DNA of 64,000 bases from Nitrosospira multiformis. GTDB lineage: Bacteria > Pseudomonadota > Gammaproteobacteria > Burkholderiales > Nitrosomonadaceae. Below, in pieces: positions 15,598 to 23,465 of this stretch. The translations under genes were made by a program, and so were the position numbers. Under the pieces are notes generated by a model. That model worked only from the letters and a program-made list of their open reading frames with translations, ran no database searches and was not told where the DNA came from. Each line of letters opens with the position of its first letter. Position 1 is the first letter of the stretch. The stretch is from the NCBI RefSeq assembly GCF_900110185.1, contig NZ_FOCT01000006.1:158965-222964 (forward strand), read 5' to 3'.

Positions 15598-18299
15598 ACC
15601 TCCTCTTGCTCGAAAGCGAACAGATCAGGCATAGCCATTTGGCGAGCCATCGCTTCGCAGTAAGCCGCGCCGTCAAGGAAATAGCGCGAGTTCAGTTCAA
15701 TCCCGATCGCTTTTCTTTTCAACTTGATTGCACGGTACGGGACCGTCATCAGGCCGCCGAAAGGATCCATTACTGTTTCTCCGGGCATGGAAAGCTGCTC
15801 TATTGCCCGGTCAACAATGTCGAATTGAAGTGGACAGAGATGCCCCTCTTTCCCGGCCGCGGACTGAGCCCCGTTCAAGGTCAGCATCCTGGTAATGTCC
15901 GTCCATACATCGGGATGCCATGATTGAGGCTGTAGAAGCATAAAATCGGATGGAAGCGTGCCTTTTGCTTCCATTGCCTCTCCGATCTTTACGTGATGCT
16001 CAAAGTCGTAGACGTTATGCAGGGAGTAGTCGCGGAACATCTTGAAGATTCGCTCATGAGGCAGCCCTTCAAGCTCTTCCGGAGTCAGCAACCGATTGCC
16101 AGATGAGCGGGTGAAGCCGTGGGCGTCAATCTGCCACCGCGCACGGCTGTATCCTGTTCCTGGCACAATGGGGCGCCTGTCTCTCGGCTCGAACGGCACA
16201 CGAGTCCCATCTTCCGCGACGACGAGAGGCTTGCTCTTCTTAACTTTCTCATCTGCGTAACTGTCACTGGTATCAGTGGGAGGTTTGCGGAAAAGGAGCA
16301 GGTATTCAGGAACACCGCACCCCATCTTGGTCGCGTCCTTGCACTGCTCAGTCCAGCCAAGGCGGTATGTCTGGTTGTTCTCCCGCACAACATCGGTAAC
16401 GATGGTTTTCATTCCCATGTGGCCGAATCCGTGCTTCTCAAAGCAATCAGCGGTTTTGGAATGGAAGCGGTACAAGGTCTGGAAACCGAGGCCTGTGAGT
16501 CCGCCAGGCACAATCCGGTCTTTGACGTGGATTGCAGCTATGCGTCCAGGCTTAAGCACCCGGAATAGCTCCGGCACCAGATAATCCATCTGCCGGAAGA
16601 AGTGATCGTTGTTATCGGAATGCCCAAAATCGGCATAATTCGGGCTGTATTCGTATTGAGTTGAAAACGGTATCGAGGTGACAATCAGATCGACGCTGTT
16701 TTCTTTCATGTTGCGCGTCTCGATCACGCAATCGTTGTTGATGAGGGTGTAGCCGTCACCCTTCACCTCCACTCTCTCAACACCCAATGTTCGAGTCAGA
16801 GACTCGGCCATGGCTGCATTTGAGAGTCCGTACTTCCGGATAATCTCTCCCATGATTCGCACCTGTTCGTTATGTTGTTTCCACTTGCGTTCGAGCTGCC
16901 GGCGAACCTCGCGCTCTGCTTCTGTGTAGATCAGGTCTATGCGTACTCGATGCTTCTGCAAAAAGCGCTGTAGCCTGTGTATGCTTTGGATCAGGTCATT
17001 GAACTTGAACCCGATACCAAGGTAGATTGCCCAGTGGCAATGACGCTGCAGATTGCAGCCGCTGCCGAGCATTGAAGGTTTTCCGGCCAGTTCCGGCAGG
17101 AAACCGTTTGAGAAATTGAATACGGCTTGCTCTCGGGAATCGAGGTCTTGCGAACCGTAAACAGAGACAATGCCGGGGATAGATTTTTCGATCGCGTGAC
17201 GCTCTGCCTCGAGGTCGTGCCAGATGATTCGATGAGCAAGAGGATCTTCTTTGCGCAGATCAAGCATTTTCGTGATGCGCGCATTCAGACTCTCCCGCTT
17301 TTCCCTCGAGGCCTCGACCACGCCTATGGCGGCTTCCTTGAACATTCGGCCTTGGCCATCCATATCCACGCCAGCATTGGTGTGATCAGAAGGAATCACA
17401 TGCCAGCGGATGTCCAATTCAGGAAGAACGTATCCTTCATCAGAGAAGCCAAGATCGCTTGGTCTGTTGACGAATAACCCCCAGGATGCAACCCACATCC
17501 AGAATTCCTGTTCCTTGTGGGGATGAATAGTGAGCTGATCGGCTTTCTCGCTGTTTCGCTTGAAATAGCGAGTCTTCGCCTGCGATACGTCCATAATCCC
17601 CAGGAATGCGGAGTACGCCAGCAGCTCTATGTAATCGTTTGGGCTAGGCGTGGCAGTGGCAACGTAGCGATACTTCACGCCGTCTGAACGAATGCGATCG
17701 TTCATGGTTTTGTAGTCACCAGCGAACAATCCCATGAACTCTCTGAATGTCTTGGTGCCACCAAACCCGCGCAGACAAGAGGCCTCGTCCAGGCTGGCTA
17801 CAGAGAAGAGGCGGGGTTCGAGCTTTCCGTCCCGAACCGTTTCGTAGTTGGTGAGATAGATGCCGGCAGGATCAGCGGCTTCCTCGATTCGGCGAATGAA
17901 GCTGAGTTGAGGAATCCGGGAAGGATTGCCCGCTTGCCATTGCTTTAGCTCCGCACGCTGCGCATCGGTAATATCGGGATGATCGCCAGTGGCCAATACA
18001 TGGGCGTCATTGATGAATTCCTGGCGGACATTTAGGGGCAAAGTAATAAGTCCCATACCCCCGGCTTTCTCCTGGGTGATTCGCACCACCTCGATCTGGA
18101 TCATGCTTTTGCCAAGGCCGAAGGCTGCAAAACAAGCGCGCCGGCCACCACGAACCATCCATTTCACAATGGCTTTCTGGTGCGGCTTAAGGAGAGGGTT
18201 TATCTCGCTATCGTCTATCTCGAATCCGGATGATTCGGCGAGCTGCACTTTCTGCCGGAGAAAACCCAGGTAATCCTCGTTATCCGGCAAATCCCGCAT
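15588..18299 (-). CDS. Fused SF2-like helicase and beta-class DNA methyltransferase
   Basis: The start at 18299 gives 903 residues. The N-terminal part is a SNF2/DEAD-type ATPase with FGLGKSMIQIE (Walker A), SLDEASCL (Walker B) and ATATPSPNDYIELL (motif III-like), followed by a helicase C domain (IQSIHRLQRF). The C-terminal 350 residues form a DNA amino-methyltransferase: DLIVTSIPFS in the motif IV position and later VMDPFGGLMTVPYRAIKLK as motif I, the beta-class order. SIPF departs from the usual (D/N/S)PP(Y/F). It overlaps the initiator gene by ten bases. It may modify phage DNA during replication. Confidence 0.85.
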   Translation of the reverse strand: MRDLPDNEDYLGFLRQKVQLAESSGFEIDDSEINPLLKPHQKAIVKWMVRGGRRACFAAFGLGKSMIQIEVVRITQEKAGGMGLITLPLNVRQEFINDAHVLATGDHPDITDAQRAELKQWQAGNPSRIPQLSFIRRIEEAADPAGIYLTNYETVRDGKLEPRLFSVASLDEASCLRGFGGTKTFREFMGLFAGDYKTMNDRIRSDGVKYRYVATATPSPNDYIELLAYSAFLGIMDVSQAKTRYFKRNSEKADQLTIHPHKEQEFWMWVASWGLFVNRPSDLGFSDEGYVLPELDIRWHVIPSDHTNAGVDMDGQGRMFKEAAIGVVEASREKRESLNARITKMLDLRKEDPLAHRIIWHDLEAERHAIEKSIPGIVSVYGSQDLDSREQAVFNFSNGFLPELAGKPSMLGSGCNLQRHCHWAIYLGIGFKFNDLIQSIHRLQRFLQKHRVRIDLIYTEAEREVRRQLERKWKQHNEQVRIMGEIIRKYGLSNAAMAESLTRTLGVERVEVKGDGYTLINNDCVIETRNMKENSVDLIVTSIPFSTQYEYSPNYADFGHSDNNDHFFRQMDYLVPELFRVLKPGRIAAIHVKDRIVPGGLTGLGFQTLYRFHSKTADCFEKHGFGHMGMKTIVTDVVRENNQTYRLGWTEQCKDATKMGCGVPEYLLLFRKPPTDTSDSYADEKVKKSKPLVVAEDGTRVPFEPRDRRPIVPGTGYSRARWQIDAHGFTRSSGNRLLTPEELEGLPHERIFKMFRDYSLHNVYDFEHHVKIGEAMEAKGTLPSDFMLLQPQSWHPDVWTDITRMLTLNGAQSAAGKEGHLCPLQFDIVDRAIEQLSMPGETVMDPFGGLMTVPYRAIKLKRKAIGIELNSRYFLDGAAYCEAMARQMAMPDLFAFEQEEVCA

Positions 18300-18301
18300 G
18301 T

Positions 18302-18613
18302 TCACTGCAGCTTCTCCACGGGCTTCAAAGGGTGAATATTCACCCCGGTTACCGAGCATTTACGCGTCCCTTCCAACCTCTCCAGCCTCTTTGCCGCTAC
18401 AAGCCCATTCACTCGGGCAGATACGGTGCTGAGCTCGATGTCGCCGTAATTCCGTCTGTGTATGCTCTGTATTTCCTTCAAGCTGATATTTCCGCCTAGC
18501 CATCCGTGATAGCGTTCAACGATCTCGCAGATGCGGTCTGATTGAGTCTTGAGTGTCTTGACCGGGAGGCCGTGATAAGCGGCAATGGAAGTGTCTTGCA
18601 TAGCGGTCTTCAT
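18302..18613 (-). CDS. Small winged-helix-like phage protein
   Basis: This 103-residue protein contains VERYHGWLGGNISLKEIQSI and ELSTVSARVNGLVAAKRLER. The second phrase looks like a recognition helix plus wing of a winged helix-turn-helix. It lies between the CII-like and helicase genes and overlaps the former by four bases. It is probably DNA-binding, with no known target. Confidence 0.6.
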   Translation of the reverse strand: MKTAMQDTSIAAYHGLPVKTLKTQSDRICEIVERYHGWLGGNISLKEIQSIHRRNYGDIELSTVSARVNGLVAAKRLERLEGTRKCSVTGVNIHPLKPVEKLQ

Positions 18614-19050
18614 CTCACCATCCCCTCTATCCGGCTGACCAGTTCAGCGATTGCCGCCATGTGTTCGTGTGCCTTATTGCGAATCACGGCCATTTCCTTT
18701 TCGCACACACCGCCATCTGCCAGCGCGCGCTGCATTTCGCTGAGGAATCCGGACTCAGCCGTGTTCATCTGAATTACGAGATCGAGGATTTCCGTGTCTG
18801 AAGCCCCTTCATGCCGAACAACGGGGATGCAGATCATGCCTCTCTGTGCCGCGAGGTACTTGGCAATCTCATCGGTATTGGTGAATGTCTGGATTTGCTC
18901 CAACTCCTCAGCGGTCGTGTGATGCGTGCCGAGATTGGGATTGATCTTGCTTTGTAGCGTATTGGGGTTTTTCCCCATACGTGCCGCGAGTGCTGCGACA
19001 CCTCCCGGATATGCGTGTACTGCCCTGTAAAGTACGTCTTTGATGCTCAT
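18610..19050 (-). CDS. CII-type phage regulator (CP76 family)
   Basis: This 146-residue protein matches the Phage_CP76/CII-like group: the N-terminus MSIKDVLYRAVHAYPGGVAALAARMGKNPN is an HTH with text LAARMGKNPNTLQSKINP, followed by a helical domain. Such proteins control the lysogeny decision. It is the first large gene after cro in the leftward operon, the classical cII position, behind a stem-loop that may act like a tR1 terminator. Confidence 0.8.
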   Translation of the reverse strand: MSIKDVLYRAVHAYPGGVAALAARMGKNPNTLQSKINPNLGTHHTTAEELEQIQTFTNTDEIAKYLAAQRGMICIPVVRHEGASDTEILDLVIQMNTAESGFLSEMQRALADGGVCEKEMAVIRNKAHEHMAAIAELVSRIEGMVR

Positions 19051-19164
19051 CTGACGAAACCCTCTTTAAATCGTCGTTTTTTTCTTTTGTTGTCTGACTG
19101 AAAATGCAACTGTCAAAAAAAGAACTAAAAAATGATCTTTAACAACCTTTGTTACCTAAAAGAC

Positions 19165-19182
19165 CCCTCCCCGAAGGGAGGG
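19165..19182 (-). terminator. Stem-loop between cro-like and cII-like genes
   Basis: A perfect 7-bp GC-rich stem (CCCTCCC/GGGAGGG) closes a CGAA loop. On the minus strand it is followed by GTCTTTTAGG, a short T-rich run. It lies in the 172-bp gap between the cro-like gene and the cII-like gene, so it could be a partial terminator for early leftward transcription. Confidence 0.6.
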
Positions 19183-19222
19183 ACAAAACCGGCCGAAAGG
19201 AGTAAAGCGCCGGGGATGGAAG

Positions 19223-19468
19223 TTAAGCGACCGATCTTGGCTTTGGTTTGGGGCGCAGTTCCGGCCAAATCAAATGCCAATCATTGGGACGGAGGTCTTT
19301 TCTGGTTACTTTTCCGCTCGTGGCCTCTTCAATCAAAACGCACCTTTCGGGCGAAACAGAAGCTCCTCCGGAGGAAAGTTGAGATAAATATGACAGGGAG
19401 ACATCTAGGCGCTCTGCCAAGTAGGTCGCATTGCCGCGTTTATGCTTGACGTAGTCTTTAAGTTTCAT
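19223..19468 (-). CDS. Cro-like repressor
   Basis: This 81-residue protein begins MKLKDYVKHKRGNATYLAE, followed by the HTH LDVSLSYLSQLSSGGASVSP. It belongs to the Cro/YdaS-type group with one HTH. It diverges from the CI-like gene at 19540, and a palindromic operator lies between them. It is expected to block the repressor promoter and open the lytic programme. Confidence 0.75.
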   Translation of the reverse strand: MKLKDYVKHKRGNATYLAERLDVSLSYLSQLSSGGASVSPERCVLIEEATSGKVTRKDLRPNDWHLIWPELRPKPKPRSVA

Positions 19469-19489
19469 GGAAGGGAATTTAGCAAATAC

Positions 19490-19519
19490 TTAACTAATAG
19501 TCAAGTGTTTACTTGTTAA
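19490..19519. promoter_or_regulatory. Divergent repressor operator
   Basis: The 71-bp space between the cro-like and CI-like genes contains a nested palindrome: TTAAC (19490-19494) with GTTAA (19515-19519), and inside it CAAGT-GTTT-ACTTG (19502-19515). The region is AT-rich and must hold both divergent promoters. It is the likely binding site of both regulators. Confidence 0.65.
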
Positions 19520-19539
19520 TTTTTTACTAAACTTCACGG

Positions 19540-20004
19540 ATGGACGAAAGAAATAAAAACGAGGAGATCCGGCGCGAAAAACTAAAGCGGCTGATAGAGG
19601 ATCAAGGCGGGCACGCGAAGTTTGTAGAAAAACATAACCTCACCCAAAGCCAAGCCAGCTATCTCTCACAAATAGCGAACGGTTATTCGTTTGGAGAAAA
19701 ATCGGCAGAGAAGTGGCGTATTCGGCTCAAACTGCCGATAGGATTTTTTGATGTTGCCGCACTAACTTCGAAAGAACCTGAGCAGGAAGGGCCGCTTACA
19801 GACGAACAAAAGAGAATGATTCATCTCATGGGGCGCATGAATCAGGGATCGAGAGACGCTCTACTAAAAATCGCTTCCTTGCTTCCAGCAGACGAGAAGA
19901 TGGTAGGAGGGAGACGCATCGGCGGAGAGCGCCGCCAGCGTGAAAACACGATAAAACAAGAGCGACGTCATAATCTGCTAACCAAAACAACAGGAGGAGA
20001 ATAA
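19540..20004 (+). CDS. CI-like repressor lacking peptidase domain
   Basis: This 154-residue protein has an N-terminal HTH: HNLTQSQASYLSQIANGYSF is followed by EKSAEKWRIRLKLPIGFFD. It has a charged, flexible C-terminus. There is no S24/LexA-type Ser-Lys self-cleavage domain, so inactivation by RecA-stimulated autocleavage is not expected. Induction must use another route. It faces the cro-like gene across a shared operator. Confidence 0.7.
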   Translation: MDERNKNEEIRREKLKRLIEDQGGHAKFVEKHNLTQSQASYLSQIANGYSFGEKSAEKWRIRLKLPIGFFDVAALTSKEPEQEGPLTDEQKRMIHLMGRMNQGSRDALLKIASLLPADEKMVGGRRIGGERRQRENTIKQERRHNLLTKTTGGE

Positions 20005-20005
20005 G

Positions 20006-20242
20006 ATGGATCGTCCCTTTTCGCTTGCACCTGATTCAATCTCACATGACACAATCGAGGCTTTGAGGGCCCTCTTGAAAGATGCGGAGAAAGGTGAGGT
20101 TATCGGTCTGGCGTTTGCCGTGATGTATAAAGGTCGTGATTACATCGTAAATACGGCCGGCGAGGCCCACCGGAGCCCGACCTTCGCACGTGGTATGGTG
20201 CAAGCCTTGGATGATCACTTAATGCATATGGTGCACGAATAA
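20006..20242 (+). CDS. Conserved small phage protein
   Basis: This 78-residue protein contains GEVIGLAFAVMYKGRDYIVNTAGEAHRSPTFARGMV-like text (shown in two parts: GEVIGLAFAVMYKGRDYIVN and AHRSPTFARGMVQAL). This phrase is common to short prophage proteins encoded near the repressor. GGAGGAG lies just upstream of the ATG. Function is unknown. Confidence 0.6.
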   Translation: MDRPFSLAPDSISHDTIEALRALLKDAEKGEVIGLAFAVMYKGRDYIVNTAGEAHRSPTFARGMVQALDDHLMHMVHE

Positions 20243-20283
20243 GGAACAACTCGATTTATCAACGCTCCAATAAAATAACTATA

Positions 20284-20373
20284 ATGAACTCTGATGGATG
20301 GAAATCTCATGTGCCCCCACGGCGCATACCGCCCCCGGCGCCACCAAAGCCAGCGCCACCGCCCCACAAGTGA
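20284..20373 (+). CDS. Possible 29-residue Pro-rich peptide
   Basis: This short frame (MNSDGWKSHVPPRRIPPPAP, ending PPPHK) lies in the 138-bp gap before the membrane protein gene. The Pro-rich ending is unusual enough to note. No clear ribosome site is seen, so it may not be translated. Confidence 0.3.
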   Translation: MNSDGWKSHVPPRRIPPPAPPKPAPPPHK

Positions 20374-20380
20374 GAGATAG

Positions 20381-20848
20381 ATGGAAAAGACACGAGATGA
20401 ACTGCTAGGTGAAATTCGATACGCGATCCGGCTCGCGGAACGAACGGCTCGCCTGTATCGCAGAGTTCAGACATTTAGTTCATTCTGCGCCATTATGGGA
20501 GGTAGCGCGGCCTTGGCGGGGGTATCCGACATATTGCCTCAAGGTGCTTTGGCCTGGGGCTCCATGATTGCAGCATCCTTTGGCGCAATGCTGCTATCCG
20601 TTCGACCAGGTGATAAAGCTGCCCAGAATGAGGCCGATATAAAGCGATTCCAGCTTCTAATGTCTCGATCCAGTCATCTTCAAGATGAAGAACTTGCGGC
20701 TAGTCTGGAAGAAACGAGGGTCGGCGTTGCTCCCGAAATAGAACTTCTACGGAACGTTGCGTATAACGATGTGGTATCTGAACGGAATCGTGAAGATGCC
20801 GCCCTGCCTCTGACCTTGCCTCAAAAATTGCTTCGTGCTGTTGCCTGA
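20381..20848 (+). CDS. Two-helix membrane protein, SLATT-like
   Basis: This 155-residue protein has a charged N-terminal helix and then two adjacent hydrophobic segments at about residues 32-50 and 57-73. A soluble helical C-terminus follows. This layout resembles SLATT-domain proteins, which are predicted pore formers in conflict systems, or an early phage membrane protein of other type. No lysis partners are nearby, so a classical holin role is unlikely. Confidence 0.5.
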   Translation: MEKTRDELLGEIRYAIRLAERTARLYRRVQTFSSFCAIMGGSAALAGVSDILPQGALAWGSMIAASFGAMLLSVRPGDKAAQNEADIKRFQLLMSRSSHLQDEELAASLEETRVGVAPEIELLRNVAYNDVVSERNREDAALPLTLPQKLLRAVA

Positions 20849-21092
20849 AGCATTGGACCTCTCCTCTCTCACTCACGTTGTCGGCCAGCTAAACCAAATC
20901 CAAAGATACACGGAAGATTTGCACGAGGTAGAAAACCGCAGGGCTTTAAAGGCCAGAGCGGAGGAGATACGGGCTATTGCGTTTGCCTTGAGCGAACTTC
21001 TTATCAAGGGCTTTAATGAGGATGAGCGTCTAAGGAAGCGGATAACCGAGCTTGAGAAAGAGCTGGAGAAAAAAGAAATCCCTCCATGTTAA
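20835..21092 (+). CDS. Coiled-coil small protein, GTG start
   Basis: This 85-residue protein starts at a GTG within the end of the previous gene. It is dominated by a long charged helix (RLRKRITELEKELEKKE) that should form a coiled coil. No ribosome site is obvious, so translational coupling to the membrane protein is likely. Function is unknown. Confidence 0.45.
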   Translation: MLLPEALDLSSLTHVVGQLNQIQRYTEDLHEVENRRALKARAEEIRAIAFALSELLIKGFNEDERLRKRITELEKELEKKEIPPC

Positions 21093-21129
21093 GATTTGAT
21101 TTCCACATCAACCATAACAAGAGGGATTC

Positions 21130-21384
21130 ATGGAAACGCTGCAAGACGCAACCGTAAAAATATGTGAACTCAAGGGCGAGAATCTTGCTCTCTGCTCCTT
21201 GTTGGCCTGCCTGGTAAAAGCTTTGCCATCACACGTTCAACAATCTTTGCCAAGTGCATTCGAGAAAGAACTAGAAACCGCACGAGTGGTGTGTATGAAC
21301 TCAGTTGTTTCAGAACATGTTTCCGTTGGTCTGGAGCGCATGGCAGACGCGATTCATTCTTTGTTGACCAGCCAGACCCGATAG
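21130..21384 (+). CDS. Small helical phage protein
   Basis: This 84-residue protein is mostly helical, with several Cys residues (ICELKGENLALCSLLACLV). AAGAGGG precedes the ATG. It is the last gene before a strong terminator, so the repressor transcript probably ends here. Function is unknown. Confidence 0.55.
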   Translation: METLQDATVKICELKGENLALCSLLACLVKALPSHVQQSLPSAFEKELETARVVCMNSVVSEHVSVGLERMADAIHSLLTSQTR

Positions 21385-21430
21385 CGGCCCTGTAAAAGTC
21401 ACTTCTTTCCATTCAACCTCCTCCAAAACA

Positions 21431-21454
21431 AACCCGCCCCGAGCGGGTTTTTTG
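21431..21454 (+). terminator. Rho-independent terminator of repressor operon
   Basis: A perfect 7-bp stem (AACCCGC/GCGGGTT) closes a short loop and is followed by a T-rich run (TTTTTTGTTG). It lies 46 bp after the stop of the 21130-21384 gene and ends the rightward immunity transcript. Confidence 0.85.
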
Positions 21455-21480
21455 TTGTTCATAACGTGTAAAATTAACTC

Positions 21481-21705
21481 ATGCTCAGCAGGATAAAAAA
21501 GTGGTATGAAGGGAAATATTTTCCTTATGAAAACCCACCCGATGCGGGAGTTTTTATTATTGGAGGGTTTTATCATCGTCACTGGACCGCACGAGTCGCG
21601 CGTATGCTGGTCGAGTTCTACCTTGAGCATTGGAAGTGGCTATGGACGATTGCCGCTGGCACAACCGTTGGTTTGCTCAATCTTATTTTCTGCAAGTTTT
21701 CTTAA
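21481..21705 (+). CDS. Small membrane protein
   Basis: This 74-residue frame contains KKWYEGKYFPYENPPDAG and a C-terminal hydrophobic segment (WLWTIAAGTTVGLLNLIF). It begins 27 bases after a terminator and no ribosome site is clear. It converges on, and overlaps by 66 bases, the minus-strand gene at 21640-21942. Both may be real. Confidence 0.4.
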   Translation: MLSRIKKWYEGKYFPYENPPDAGVFIIGGFYHRHWTARVARMLVEFYLEHWKWLWTIAAGTTVGLLNLIFCKFS

Positions 21706-21942
21706 TTCTGTCGGCGTCAATAAATCCTCCTGGATTGCCATCCCCAGATAGACGCCAATCACAAAAGCAACAATCCCCCACTGAATCGGTTGTCCGCAGT
21801 AATACTGCCGGAAGCAATATGCCAGCAGAGCTATGCCGATTAACGTACCAATCAGCATTGCAATAAATTCCCTCTTTTTATAATCCGCTCCACCAAATCG
21901 GGAAGTGGCCTGTGGTATTGGGTTAACTTTTTTCTCGTTCAA
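21640..21942 (-). CDS. Two-helix membrane protein, TTG start
   Basis: This 100-residue protein has two hydrophobic helices (FIAMLIGTLIGIALLAYCF and WGIVAFVIGVYLGMAI) and a charged tail. The start is TTG at 21942, with AGAGGG upstream. It is the only leftward gene in the rightward early block, so it could be a lysogenic conversion or superinfection-exclusion gene with its own promoter. That role is inference. Confidence 0.5.
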   Translation of the reverse strand: MNEKKVNPIPQATSRFGGADYKKREFIAMLIGTLIGIALLAYCFRQYYCGQPIQWGIVAFVIGVYLGMAIQEDLLTPTELRKLAENKIEQTNGCASGNRP

Positions 21943-22016
21943 ATCAGCATCCCTCTTTGTGGCATTCGTTTCTCAGCAGCGTTAGGAGTATTGTAGCAAA
22001 ATAATTTAGTATATGC

Positions 22017-22045
22017 TTGACTTATGCTTAAGCGTTTGCTAAAGT
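22017..22045 (+). promoter_or_regulatory. Candidate sigma70 promoter for rightward early operon
   Basis: TTGACT (22017-22022) and TAAAGT (22040-22045) are separated by 17 bp in the AT-rich part of the 21943-22300 gap, upstream of the long run of overlapping rightward genes. Downstream of it, a 9-bp inverted repeat (TCACTGATC at 22190 and GATCAGTGA at 22218) may fold in the leader. Confidence 0.4.
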
Positions 22046-22300
22046 TCTCCCATACGCAACACGAACAAATGAAAGGTCGGCAGTAAATCGTAAGCGTGTG
22101 CCGATAACGAATTCTGCGGTTGGCCGGGGAGAGTACCTCCTTAATAGATGTGGCGCGGTTAGCCTCGCGCATGGTTGCCCAGGATCGTTTCACTGATCTT
22201 CCCGCGCTGTTGCTGTGGATCAGTGAGGCGCAAAACCGGCCCGGCTGTAATAGACATTCCGGCAAATATTGGGAATCGGCAATTTAATAAGGAGAAGGAA

Positions 22301-22423
22301 ATGGAGATATACGGACTGATTATCGGGCTTGTGATCGTTGTGCCGCTGTTTGCTCGGGTGTGGATGGCTGATGAGCCTGACACAGAGGAGCAAGCCAAGA
22401 CGCTATTGGGGGCGCTGGACTGA
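22301..22423 (+). CDS. 40-residue single-helix membrane protein
   Basis: The ATG at 22301 follows AAGGAGAAGG. The product is one transmembrane helix (MEIYGLIIGLVIVVPLFARV) with an acidic tail. The stop overlaps the next ATG by one base. Small single-pass proteins of this kind open several prophage early operons. Function is unknown. Confidence 0.65.
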   Translation: MEIYGLIIGLVIVVPLFARVWMADEPDTEEQAKTLLGALD

Positions 22424-22635
22424 TGAGCATTGTTGCAGCAGTGAAAGAAGCGATTGATGCAGGGCTCGGAGACTTCTGGATGCTGAACCTTCCAGAAGAA
22501 ATGAAGAATGCGTATTACGCCGGATTTAAAGAGCGCAGCAGGGAAGACAAGGACGAGCACAGAGATTTCATTGTTATGAAAGCAGCGGCCCGGACTTTGA
22601 AAGAAAAAGGAGTAAGAGGTCTCTGCTTTTATTAA
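22423..22635 (+). CDS. Small helical phage protein
   Basis: This 70-residue protein contains NLPEEMKNAYYAGFKERSRE and a basic C-terminus. It overlaps the preceding membrane-protein gene by one base. It is followed by a 320-bp segment without genes that is rich in inverted repeats. Function is unknown. Confidence 0.55.
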   Translation: MSIVAAVKEAIDAGLGDFWMLNLPEEMKNAYYAGFKERSREDKDEHRDFIVMKAAARTLKEKGVRGLCFY

Positions 22636-22641
22636 CCATTT

Positions 22642-22933
22642 CCGCCTAGAGATAGGCGGCTTCGTAAAAGGCTTTTTGCGGCTTCGCGCTTAGGTAACGT
22701 CCGGTTTGCCAAGCGAAGCTATCGGAACCAGAGAGCCTTTTACGAAGAGCGCTGCGGCGTGGTGAGAACACGCACTGTATCAGACCTTTTCAAAGCCGGG
22801 TCGGTGTCGTGGAAAACACTTGTGGGATACAGGCTATGTGCCAGCAATCTGGTTCAAATCCAGACAGTGCTCGCCGATTTATGAGCGTGATCATGCCAGC
22901 TAGCAAGTGGGGGATGGGCGCCCATCACGCTCA
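22642..22933 (+). ncRNA. Candidate structured RNA region
   Basis: No gene fits here, but five structures can be seen. A 7-bp hairpin CCGCCTA-GAGA-TAGGCGG lies at 22642-22659. A perfect 14-bp long-range stem CTTCGTAAAAGGCT (22660-22673) pairs with AGCCTTTTACGAAG (22734-22747) and encloses a smaller GCTTCG/CGAAGC stem. A tRNA-like T-arm TCTGG-TTCAAAT-CCAGA (around 22849-22865) is flanked by GCACTG and CAGTGC. TGAGCGTGAT (22882) pairs with ATCACGCTCA (22924). A 14-bp palindrome lies at 22913-22926. This density suggests a functional RNA or a DNA site. Strand is assumed from the neighbouring genes. Confidence 0.45.
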
Positions 22934-22956
22934 CCAGTTAATTACAGGAGTGGAAG

Positions 22957-23112
22957 ATGACGGATGACGTAATTGATTACCTGCGAGGGGTGTATGAATT
23001 TCTCAAGAGCACTTGTCCTAATGGTTTCGCCGAGGAAGCTTTCCCCTTACCTCCATCTCCTACGAGAGCGCAGGAGCTATTACTACACGCTATCGAAAGT
23101 GACGCACATTGA
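22957..23112 (+). CDS. 51-residue phage protein
   Basis: The ATG at 22957 has CAGGAGTGGA upstream. The product begins MTDDVIDYLRGVYEFLKS and ends in a TRAQELLLHAIESDAH helix. Another frame in the same DNA ends at 23179 with a helical HIESAQRLHDKIRRIDRQM tail and could be a second overlapping mini-gene. Function is unknown. Confidence 0.5.
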   Translation: MTDDVIDYLRGVYEFLKSTCPNGFAEEAFPLPPSPTRAQELLLHAIESDAH

Positions 23113-23194
23113 AAGCGCTCAACGATTGCACGACAAAATCAGGCGCATAGATAGGCAGATGAATGATTTAGTGCGATAGGCGCAGGAGTGAAAC

Positions 23195-23449
23195 ATGGGA
23201 TCGATAGACACGCCCCGTCGCTGGGAAGGATGGGTTGCAAAGGAGCTAACCGTGAAGCACCCACGCCGTCAGCTTATGACTGATAAGGAGCGTCTTGATT
23301 GGCTTCAGGAATACGGCAAGTACCGATACAAGGACTGTGATAAGGCGCATGTAGTCATTGACTGCATGGGACAGAAAACACAGTCACGGAGAAGCCTTCG
23401 GGATGCGATAGACCTTGCCGCAGCCAAGTTCTACGCGGCGAATGAATGA
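23195..23449 (+). CDS. Small phage protein
   Basis: This 84-residue protein contains RRQLMTDKERLDWLQEYGKY and RRSLRDAIDLAAAKF, a pattern seen in small prophage proteins described only as hypothetical. The true start may be the internal ATG before TDKERLDWLQ. It belongs to the early rightward operon. Confidence 0.5.
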   Translation: MGSIDTPRRWEGWVAKELTVKHPRRQLMTDKERLDWLQEYGKYRYKDCDKAHVVIDCMGQKTQSRRSLRDAIDLAAAKFYAANE

Positions 23450-23465
23450 AGAAGGAGAAGTGTGA

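Noticed and set aside
22779..22880. Complete tRNA gene
   Set aside because: The T-arm is good and six acceptor pairs form, but D- and anticodon arms do not and no discriminator-CCA is found. Kept only as a tRNA-like feature.
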